Below are positions 5,650 to 11,205 of a DNA stretch of 11,205 bases, piece by piece. The position numbers and the translations under genes were made by a program. Position 1 is the stretch's first letter. Each line of letters opens with the position of its first letter. Source of the DNA: Cyclobacteriaceae bacterium (lineage in GTDB: Bacteria; Bacteroidota; Bacteroidia; Cytophagales; Cyclobacteriaceae); contig JANYDR010000083.1 of the NCBI GenBank assembly GCA_025363495.1, positions 1 to 11,205 on the forward strand. Reading direction: 5' to 3'. The notes beneath the pieces are model-generated. The model did no database searches, was not told where the DNA came from, and saw nothing but the letters and a program-made list of their open reading frames with translations.

Positions 5650-6747
5650 ATGGGTCTAAAATGTGGTATTGTCGGTCTGCCAAACGTGGGAAAGTCTACT
5701 CTTTTCAATGCTCTCTCAAATAACAAGGCTGAGGCTGCTAATTTTCCTTTCTGTACAATTGAACCGAATGTGGGTGTTATTTCCGTTCCGGATGAACGTC
5801 TGAATATATTGGCTGGGTTGGTAAACCCACAGAAGCTTGTGCCTACTTCTTTTGAATTTGTTGACATCGCAGGCCTGGTGAAAGGAGCCTCAAAAGGAGA
5901 GGGACTTGGAAATCAATTCTTGGCAAACATTCGTGAAGTAGATGCGATAGCCCACGTAGTTCGCTGTTTTGAGAATGACAACATCATCCACGTTGACGGA
6001 AGGGTTAATCCTGTTGCTGATAAAGAAATTATTGACACGGAACTTCAACTAAGAGATCTGGATTCAGTTGATAAAAAAATAAATAAAGTTGAACGGACTG
6101 CTAAAAGCGGAGATGTAAAAGCCAAGAAGGAACTATCTGTTCTTCAGCTGTTTCAAAGTGCATTGTCGTCGGGAAAAAATGCCCGCACCGTCCAGACAGA
6201 TGCGGAAGATCGAAAGGCAATTGAGGACCTGCAACTGCTTACCGATAAGCCAGTGATTTATGTGGCGAATGTGGAAGAAACTGCCGTACATACTGGCAAC
6301 AAGCATGTGGACGCTTTAAGAAATCTTGTTAAGGATGAAGGAGCGGAGGTGGTGATGGTATGTGCTGCTATTGAAGCGCAGATCGCTGAGTTAGAGAGTG
6401 TCGAAGACCGTAATGAATACCTTGCGGAATATGGTCTAAAAGAATCGGGTCTCTATAAACTTATCCGGGCAGCCTACCATTTGCTTGACCTTATAACGTA
6501 CTTCACTGCGGGGGTTCAGGAAGTTCGGGCATGGACCATTCACAAAGGGTGGAGGGCTCCACAGGCAGCGGGAGTTATTCATACCGATTTTGAGAAAGGA
6601 TTCATTCGGGCCGAGGTGATAAAGATCCCTGACTATCAAAAGTATAAGACTGAAGTTGCCATAAAAGAGGCGGGTAAACTTGCTGTTGAAGGAAAAGAAT
6701 ATGTAGTGCAAGATGGTGATGTAATGCATTTTAGGTTTAATGTTTGA
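5650..6747 (+). CDS. ychF: Redox-regulated ATPase YchF (OBG-like)
   Basis: A 365-residue, full-length member of the universally conserved YchF/Ola1 family. These Obg-related P-loop enzymes hydrolyse ATP in preference to GTP, bind the ribosome and modulate translation and oxidative-stress responses. Visible: G1 GLPNVGKST (9-17), the switch region NFPFCTIEPNVGV (31-43), G3 DIAGLVKGASKGEGLGNQFL (72-91), and the altered G4 NVEE (207-210) in place of NKxD, which explains the loss of guanine specificity. A coiled-coil insertion lies at about 133-170. The TGS domain follows from about 280, with FTAGVQEVRAWTIHKG (285-300), and the end is DGDVMHFRFNV. No key residue is missing. ATG 5650 follows an A-run (TTTAAAAAAAT) without a Shine-Dalgarno site. 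The next gene in the same direction is cas6, 168 bases on, with a possible terminator between. Confidence 0.97.
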   Translation: MGLKCGIVGLPNVGKSTLFNALSNNKAEAANFPFCTIEPNVGVISVPDERLNILAGLVNPQKLVPTSFEFVDIAGLVKGASKGEGLGNQFLANIREVDAIAHVVRCFENDNIIHVDGRVNPVADKEIIDTELQLRDLDSVDKKINKVERTAKSGDVKAKKELSVLQLFQSALSSGKNARTVQTDAEDRKAIEDLQLLTDKPVIYVANVEETAVHTGNKHVDALRNLVKDEGAEVVMVCAAIEAQIAELESVEDRNEYLAEYGLKESGLYKLIRAAYHLLDLITYFTAGVQEVRAWTIHKGWRAPQAAGVIHTDFEKGFIRAEVIKIPDYQKYKTEVAIKEAGKLAVEGKEYVVQDGDVMHFRFNV

Positions 6748-6831
6748 TTTTCCAGGCGTATTTTAACTAGCTCATTTTCAATTATTTGTAGCTTATTTAA
6801 AATAATCCTTTCAGAGCACCTTTCATACAGC

Positions 6832-6873
6832 CTGACTTTTAGTACTTTAGCTCTCCGCACAGTCAGATTTTTT
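6832..6873 (+). terminator. Possible terminator between ychF and cas6
   Basis: CTGACT (6832-6837) pairs with AGTCAG (6861-6866), followed by A and six T. The stem is only 6 bp and the loop is 23 bases, so it is weak. The rest of the 168-base gap is AT-rich, with a loose AT-only hairpin near 6781-6807, no small gene, no heptamer array and no clear promoter for cas6. Confidence 0.35.
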
Positions 6874-6915
6874 GCGGTCACTGTTAAGATTTTTTTCCCT
6901 TAAGTATCAAGTTCT

Positions 6916-7716
6916 GTGAGAATCAGGATAGTTTTTTCGCTGAAGAATAAGGGTGCATTTGTCCCCTTTCATCATCAATTTTTACTGGCGCAAACAGTAA
7001 AGGGATTGGTTGTTGCGGGCAAAAATCCGGAGTATCAGCAATTCACTCATTTCAACTTTTCGGGACTTAAGGGTCAAACAAAGATCAGCAGGAAGGGACT
7101 TCATTTCTATTCTTCACGTGTCACTTTGGTATTCTCTACCTCCGATAAAGGCTTTTTAGATTATTTCCTGGGTGTTCTCTTCGCGCATAAAGAGATTATG
7201 ATCGGAACGCTACAGCTTTCTCCGGAGGCAATCGAGCATGAGGAACCCGTAGCAGTTTCTGAGAGCGTTAAGTTTCTCTGCATTTCTCCTATTGTACTGA
7301 TGGGTGCTGCATTCAATGATGAGTCTGGTAAGCGTTTTATAAACCCTGAGACAGACGAGTTTTCTGATTTATTATATGATTCCACCATTGCTCAAATGCA
7401 AACCTCCGGTAAGTTCACCGCAGCGCAGATGGCTGAGTTTTATAAGTTTCAGTTAGTACCTGATAAGGATTATCTAAACAGGATACAGACAACTCACAAG
7501 AAGTTTGCCCGCATTTATCCTTTGTATGATTCAGACATCAAGTATGAAGTAAGAGGATACACTTTTCCATTCACATTGTTCGCTCCTCCGACCGTCCAGC
7601 AATTTGTCTATGAGCATGGTTTAGGTCAGTTCTCTCATAAAGGTTTTGGCATGCTTGACATGGCCAACCATAATCCTATTCGCAAAGAGGCCGATCTTGA
7701 ATTGGTGTACGCTTAG
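6916..7716 (+). CDS. cas6: Solitary CRISPR-associated endoribonuclease Cas6
   Basis: A 266-residue RAMP-fold protein of the Cas6 family, which cuts CRISPR precursor RNA within each repeat to release guide RNAs. Visible: the ferredoxin-like first strand MRIRIVFSLKNKG (1-13), the helix FHHQFLLAQTVKGLV (18-32) with His19/His20, and FTHFNFSGL (43-51) with His45, matching the usual FSxL element. The C-terminal glycine-rich loop is HGLGQFSHKGFGMLD (234-248), the strongest family signature. Catalytic histidine assignment is a guess. The length is normal and the frame is intact. GTG 6916 is the start; no in-frame ATG lies before the first strand. There is no CRISPR array or other cas gene in the window. 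It might serve an array elsewhere in the genome, or have a different RNA substrate. Its stop codon overlaps that of the opposing plug gene by 4 bp. Confidence 0.85.
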   Translation: MRIRIVFSLKNKGAFVPFHHQFLLAQTVKGLVVAGKNPEYQQFTHFNFSGLKGQTKISRKGLHFYSSRVTLVFSTSDKGFLDYFLGVLFAHKEIMIGTLQLSPEAIEHEEPVAVSESVKFLCISPIVLMGAAFNDESGKRFINPETDEFSDLLYDSTIAQMQTSGKFTAAQMAEFYKFQLVPDKDYLNRIQTTHKKFARIYPLYDSDIKYEVRGYTFPFTLFAPPTVQQFVYEHGLGQFSHKGFGMLDMANHNPIRKEADLELVYA

Positions 7717-8972
7717 CGCTGATTTACCGCAATCGCAAAGTATCCTACCAGTAAGTCTGCATTGGGCTGGAAGGCCCGGTAGTAAACCAGGACCTCATAT
7801 AAGTTTTCGGTCTGGTAGTAGTTGCCCTCTATTTGGTTTGGATCAGGGGAATCAACCAGATATTGATAATTATAGAATCCTTGCTTTAGCAGCATCCTCT
7901 TTGAGTATATTCCCTGCCCCTGATTGTATTGAAGTTTGTTTTCTTCATTGCGGGCCCATCCATTGAAAGCTCCCACCAGATAAACATCTTCTTTCAACTG
8001 AGCAGATTTCAATCCAAAAGTCACGTATAAATAATTGGCACTGATCCATGGCTCGTCCTGATAGTCCGTATTATCGGGAGTAAAGTTTCCATTCATGTCA
8101 GGGTATTGTGAATAGGATTGGGCTGCCCGTGGAAAATCAAGGTTAACAGAAAGATCATAAGGCTTATGACTTTTATCGAGCTTAAGGGTATTTTGTCCGG
8201 GGTAGTTAAGTGATCTGAAATCCACAAAGCGAAATTCATTACCGCCTTGAAAGGTTTTGTCCATATCGAAGAAGCGATACTCCATTTTGCTGATCTCCTC
8301 GCGTACGAAACTTGGCTTTACGTCCAGTTTGGCATTGTCCCATCGCTGATTTTGACGGATGGTAACATGAATACTCCCCATTGGATTTATTACTTCCGTC
8401 CGGCTATAATCAACAATAAAATTTAATGCCTGATTTGTATTGCGGATATTTCCAAGTCCTGCTATTCCATCATCTTGCGTAAGATCAAGTCTCGAATCGA
8501 AGACGGCTATCCGCCTGGACAAAATAAGATCTTTGCGCTCACCGTCGCGATAAATAATCACCAGATAATTGCCAGGGACTTTAACAGCCGGTATGGCAAC
8601 CTTGTAGTGGACGTATTGAATGTGAGTGTTAATTGAAAATGAGTAATCATTAATAACAAACTCATTGTAGTCATGCATGAAATCAAGATCCATCAGGGTT
8701 GACTTGCTCCAGTCGAAGTTGCAATGAATGAGCTTTACATAATAATTGTTCCGTTGTTCCCGGAGATCATCAAATTCAAGTAGCAGGTTTTGGGTTGATA
8801 TGTTGGTAACTGCGGATAGCAAAGAATTTCCTTCAGAAGGTTGATTGGGATAGCACTGTACGCTTCTTATTTGCGGTTCGTAAGTTCTATCTTCAAAAAC
8901 CAGGGTTTTCTGAGCAAAGGCAGTCGAAAGACCGATTATCAGCAATCCAGAAAGAAAATATCGTGAAAACAT
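7713..8972 (-). CDS. Type IX secretion system plug protein (formerly DUF5103)
   Basis: A 419-residue secreted or periplasmic protein of the T9SS plug family. In Flavobacterium the plug protein closes the periplasmic side of the giant outer-membrane translocon SprA when it is not occupied by PorV and substrate. Visible: a signal peptide MFSRYFLSGLLIIGLSTAFA with likely cleavage before Gln21 and no lipobox cysteine. The N-terminal plug domain includes VQCYPNQPSEGNSLLSAV (38-55), YVKLIHCNFDWSKS (78-91), DYSFSINTHIQYVHYKVAIP (109-128) and PGNYLVIIYRDG (133-144). The C-terminal E-set/CBM48-like domain has DVYLVGAFNGWA (329-340) and GFYNYQYLVD (365-374). The gene is tail-to-tail with cas6, overlapping by 4 bp, and lies downstream of the ABC-F gene on the same strand with a 151-base gap. 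A weak -7 box (TAACTTTA, minus strand 8999-9006) may serve it. No other T9SS gene is in view. Confidence 0.9.
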   Translation of the reverse strand: MFSRYFLSGLLIIGLSTAFAQKTLVFEDRTYEPQIRSVQCYPNQPSEGNSLLSAVTNISTQNLLLEFDDLREQRNNYYVKLIHCNFDWSKSTLMDLDFMHDYNEFVINDYSFSINTHIQYVHYKVAIPAVKVPGNYLVIIYRDGERKDLILSRRIAVFDSRLDLTQDDGIAGLGNIRNTNQALNFIVDYSRTEVINPMGSIHVTIRQNQRWDNAKLDVKPSFVREEISKMEYRFFDMDKTFQGGNEFRFVDFRSLNYPGQNTLKLDKSHKPYDLSVNLDFPRAAQSYSQYPDMNGNFTPDNTDYQDEPWISANYLYVTFGLKSAQLKEDVYLVGAFNGWARNEENKLQYNQGQGIYSKRMLLKQGFYNYQYLVDSPDPNQIEGNYYQTENLYEVLVYYRAFQPNADLLVGYFAIAVNQR

Positions 8973-9020
8973 GGTTACTCGGTGAGGTAATTAACGATTA
9001 AAGTTAAAGGTTGATTAAGT

Positions 9021-9134
9021 ATGGAAGTTGTAAATTCTTCAGTTAAAAAGCGAATAGCGCGTTATCTTGACGCTATCTTATTTATAGCAGCTATTCTGCT
9101 CATTAGTTCCTTACTTGAATTTATCAAATTTTAG
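9021..9134 (+). CDS. Possible 37-aa single-pass membrane protein
   Basis: An ATG frame encoding 37 residues: a polar start MEVVNSSVKKRIARYLD, then a hydrophobic stretch AILFIAAILLISSLL (18-32), ending EFIKF. The KKR-x-AR stretch before the membrane segment would orient it with the N-terminus inside. TAAAGG lies 11 bases upstream, a fair ribosome-binding site. The frame overlaps the 3' end of the ABC-F gene by 11 bp on the opposite strand. A frame this short arises easily by chance, no promoter is evident, and a possible ABC-F terminator lies inside it, so this is only a candidate. Confidence 0.33.
   Translation: MEVVNSSVKKRIARYLDAILFIAAILLISSLLEFIKF
9045..9077 (-). terminator. Possible terminator of the ABC-F gene
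   Basis: Read on the minus strand, GATAGCG (9077-9071) pairs with CGCTATT (9059-9053) around an 11-base loop, with one G-T pair. After three bases comes a run of five T (9049-9045). It lies 47 bases beyond the ABC-F stop codon. The stem is short and the T-run modest. Confidence 0.4.
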
Positions 9135-11043
9135 ATCGTTCAAGTTCATCCATTTCCAGGACTATTTTTTCCCACTTGTCATTCAGCGTGCTGATTTGTG
9201 AATTAATTTTTTCCAGCTCGGTCTGATAAGAAGATAGTGTCTCGAATTTTGAATAGACCTCGGGTTTAACTAACTCATTTTCGATGGTTGCTTTCTCTTT
9301 TTTGAAAGCTTCAATCTTTTCCTCAGCAGATTTTAATTCTTTGGTAAGCTTTTTTAATAACTGATCATTAACCGGTGAGACATCATTCTTTTTTGGTGCC
9401 GGCTTCGGTTTTGGAGGCTCAATTTTCGCGATTGAAGAAGAGTTTGCCTCATTCGTTTTTCTCCAGTATTCATATTCATCGTAGGTGCCTGGATATTCTT
9501 TAATCTGATGATTATCGATGTACCAGATCTTATTGGCAATCTGGCTAATAAAATAACGGTTGTGAGACACTACTACAAAAGTTCCTGCGTACTGGTTGAG
9601 GGCCTGAATAAGGATATTTTCAGAAATGAAATCCAGGTGATTGGTTGGCTCATCGAGCAACAGGAAATTGGCTTCCGAGATCAGGGTTTTTGCAAGAGCA
9701 ACCCTCGATTTTTCTCCTCCGGATAAAACCTTGATCTTTTTGAATTGATCATCGTCGGAGAATAAAAAGCAGCCGAGGATGCCGCGAAGTTCTTGTTCAG
9801 TCTTTCCGCTACCGGCCTGCTTAAGCTCTTCAAGAATTTCATTCTCTACATGAAGTGCCTCTAATTGATGCTGCGCATAGAAACCCTGTATTACATTATA
9901 GCCAATAGTTCGTTTGCCGTCTACCGGTTCTGCGCCCGAAAGGATTCTTAGAAGGGTTGACTTTCCTTTTCCATTCGCACCGATCAATGCTATTTTGTCT
10001 CCGCGTTCAATAATAGCATTTGTGTGACCCAAAATCTTAACCTCGCCATAAGACTTTGAAACATCTTCCAGCGTAACAACATGTCTTCCGGAAGGCTGCT
10101 TGAATTTAAATTTAAAATTGACAGCGGCAGAATCATCGATCACCTCTTCTACCATATCCATGCGGTCCAGAGCTTTTACTCTTGATTGCACCTGCTTCGC
10201 CTTGCTGGCCTTTGCCTTGAATCGTTCGATAAACCTTTCTGTCTGACGTATTTTAGCCTGTTGATTATCAAAAGCATTTTGCTGAATGGTTTCGCGCAAC
10301 TCTTTCTCCTTTAGATAAAAGCTGTAATTGCCCTCATATGTAATCAACTGTTGTTGCGTGACATCAACAGTTTTTGTTGCCACATTATCAATGAACTGAC
10401 GATCGTGGGAAACAACTATTACTGCACCTTCATAATTTCTAAGGTAATTTTCTACCCACTCAATGGAAGGCAAATCAAGGTGATTGGTTGGCTCATCCAG
10501 CATCAATAACGATGGCTTTTCAAGAAGAAGCTGGGCAAGCATTACCCGCATGCGCCATCCTCCGGAAAACTCTTTTAATGGACGATGAAGATCGGAAGTA
10601 TTGAATCCAATTCCCTCCAGTACAGCTTCAGCTTTCGCCTGCATTGTATAACCATCAAGTTGTTCAAACTTTTCCTGAAGCTTAGTAAGCTTATCCACAA
10701 GATCATCGGAATATTCTGTCTCCAGTTTATGAAGGATTTTTTCAATCTGGCGCTGAGTGTCGACAGCATCCTTAAATGCAGCCAAGGCCACTGTAAGAAT
10801 AGCATCATCACTCTGGAAGGAGAGGAGGTCCTGGTTGAGGAATCCAATCGTACAGTCCTTTGCCTTGCTGATGCTGCCCTCGTCAAGCTTCATCTCATTT
10901 ACGATCAGCTTCAGCAGCGTCGATTTTCCGCGACCATTCAGGCCAATCAGACCAATTTTGTCATCTGGTTTGATAAACATGGAGGCGTTCAGGTACAAAG
11001 GCCTGCCGCCGATATAATAAGAGATATTGGATATTGAGATCAT
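9124..11043 (-). CDS. ABC-F family ATPase
   Basis: A 639-residue cytoplasmic ABC-F protein: two nucleotide-binding domains and no membrane domain. Members act on the ribosome as translation factors, or in some groups protect it from antibiotics. NBD1: Walker A GLNGRGKST (34-42), signature FSGGW (159-163), Walker B LLMLDEPTNHLD (179-190), switch SHD (212-214). The linker (P-site tRNA interaction motif region, about 240-316) is charged and helical, with RFIERFKAKASKAKQVQSR (270-288). NBD2: Walker A GANGKGKST (355-363), signature LSGGE (440-444), Walker B LLLDEPTNHLD (461-471), switch SHN (493-495). A Pro/Lys-rich tether (about 543-552) leads to a C-terminal coiled coil (560-639), as in the housekeeping Uup/YheS-like groups. 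I cannot assign the subfamily. ATG 11043 has a -7 box close upstream. Nothing suggests resistance rather than housekeeping function. Confidence 0.95.
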   Translation of the reverse strand: MISISNISYYIGGRPLYLNASMFIKPDDKIGLIGLNGRGKSTLLKLIVNEMKLDEGSISKAKDCTIGFLNQDLLSFQSDDAILTVALAAFKDAVDTQRQIEKILHKLETEYSDDLVDKLTKLQEKFEQLDGYTMQAKAEAVLEGIGFNTSDLHRPLKEFSGGWRMRVMLAQLLLEKPSLLMLDEPTNHLDLPSIEWVENYLRNYEGAVIVVSHDRQFIDNVATKTVDVTQQQLITYEGNYSFYLKEKELRETIQQNAFDNQQAKIRQTERFIERFKAKASKAKQVQSRVKALDRMDMVEEVIDDSAAVNFKFKFKQPSGRHVVTLEDVSKSYGEVKILGHTNAIIERGDKIALIGANGKGKSTLLRILSGAEPVDGKRTIGYNVIQGFYAQHQLEALHVENEILEELKQAGSGKTEQELRGILGCFLFSDDDQFKKIKVLSGGEKSRVALAKTLISEANFLLLDEPTNHLDFISENILIQALNQYAGTFVVVSHNRYFISQIANKIWYIDNHQIKEYPGTYDEYEYWRKTNEANSSSIAKIEPPKPKPAPKKNDVSPVNDQLLKKLTKELKSAEEKIEAFKKEKATIENELVKPEVYSKFETLSSYQTELEKINSQISTLNDKWEKIVLEMDELERSKI

Positions 11044-11071
11044 TAATGCTCCTGCTGTTTCAAAAAGGCCA

Positions 11072-11079
11072 CAAAGATA
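11072..11079 (-). promoter_or_regulatory. -7 promoter box of the ABC-F gene
   Basis: On the minus strand this reads TATCTTTG, an exact TAnnTTTG match, 28 bases before the ATG. The -33 position falls inside the tandem heptamer array that starts at 11086, and no TTTG is found there. Confidence 0.6.
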
Positions 11080-11085
11080 GTCAAA

Positions 11086-11134
11086 GGTTCTAAGTTCTAA
11101 GTTCTTAGTTCTAGGTTCTAGGTTCTGGGTTCTT
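11086..11134. repeat. Seven tandem 7-bp repeats (GGTTCTA type)
   Basis: Seven uninterrupted heptamers: GGTTCTA, AGTTCTA, AGTTCTT, AGTTCTA, GGTTCTA, GGTTCTG, GGTTCTT. This is the most regular array of the window. It lies seven bases upstream of the ABC-F -7 box and covers the region where its -33 element should be. Positions 11113-11126 are exactly complementary to 11189-11202, forming an inverted pair with the copies at the window end. Confidence 0.92.
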
Positions 11135-11155
11135 GGTTTCCGCTACAACGTTTGT

Positions 11156-11172
11156 ATTTCAATGATTGAAAT
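11156..11172. promoter_or_regulatory. 17-bp dyad, possible operator
   Basis: ATTTCAAT, one base, then ATTGAAAT: a perfect odd-centred inverted repeat with 8-bp arms. It lies in the spacer between the two heptamer arms upstream of the ABC-F gene. It has the form of a dimeric-regulator site, but it is 77 bases behind the -7 box and could equally belong to a gene beyond the window. The extremely short loop disfavours an RNA hairpin. Confidence 0.35.
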
Positions 11173-11185
11173 GAAATTTGTTCCG

Positions 11186-11205
11186 CCTAGAACCTAGAAC
11201 CTCGA
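11186..11205. repeat. Inverted 7-bp repeat copies, cut by window edge
   Basis: CCTAGAA, CCTAGAA and the partial CCTCGA are heptamers in reverse orientation to the 11086-11134 array. They are the opposite arm of an inverted structure with a loop of about 62 bases, and the array may continue past the window. Confidence 0.75.

Noticed and set aside
6636..6881. A minus-strand frame covering the end of ychF and the following gap
   Set aside because: Its C-terminal half is antisense to the conserved TGS domain, and the gap part has no protein-like features.
8973..9020. A further heptamer array upstream of the plug gene
   Set aside because: Some GTTAA-like words recur, but the 7-bp register does not hold beyond two units.
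10585..11037. A 150-residue plus-strand frame at the right end
   Set aside because: It is fully antisense to the NBD1 coding of the ABC-F gene, has no family features and no promoter.
9124..11043. ABC-F protein as an antibiotic-resistance determinant
   Set aside because: The C-terminal coiled coil and housekeeping layout fit Uup/YheS-like members, and no mobile or resistance context is present.
11086..11205. The tandem repeats as a CRISPR array
   Set aside because: Units are 7 bp with no spacers, and no direct repeats of 24-40 bp exist anywhere in the window, so the Cas6 gene has no array here.

Overview
The window looks like a stretch of a Bacteroidota chromosome, most likely Cytophagales-like. 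Three things point there: a type IX secretion plug protein, a DUF3276/PUR-family protein, and upstream regions carrying the Bacteroidota -7 box (TAnnTTTG), once with a well-spaced -33 TTTG, and mostly without Shine-Dalgarno sites. It is gene-dense, carries mostly core genes, and has no rRNA, tRNA, transposase or CRISPR array.

Layout, left to right. The first 1639 bases are the N-terminal 546 residues of the SMC chromosome-segregation ATPase (minus strand, cut by the window edge at the hinge). Divergent from it is a small membrane-anchored protein of unknown function (1790-2356). A minus-strand LuxC-type acyl-CoA reductase (2452-3462) is divergent from a 2[4Fe-4S] ferredoxin (3557-3919), and the pair may work together. 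A DUF58 protein with an altered metal-site residue follows (4064-4972, minus). Divergent from it is a DUF3276/PUR-family protein (5131-5499) ending in a clear intrinsic terminator. Next come the YchF ATPase (5650-6747) and, in the same direction, a solitary Cas6-type CRISPR endoribonuclease (6916-7716) with no other cas gene or array in view. Cas6 overlaps by 4 bp, tail to tail, with the type IX secretion plug protein (7713-8972, minus). An ABC-F ATPase (9124-11043, minus) closes the window. A possible 37-residue single-pass membrane protein lies in the gap between the last two (9021-9134, plus).

The most unusual structure is in the gaps. Five intergenic regions contain degenerate tandem repeats with a strict 7-bp period (ATTAGGN, CCTAAAN, GGTAACC or GGTTCTA-like units, differing by locus). 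In three gaps they form long inverted arms: two between convergent genes and one upstream of the ABC-F gene. In two gaps they run right up to a promoter -7 box. They are not CRISPR repeats and do not look like a classical terminator or insertion sequence.

Three genes (DUF58, DUF3276, cas6) have GTG as the only plausible start. No gap exceeds 300 bases; all gaps are covered by the entries below.
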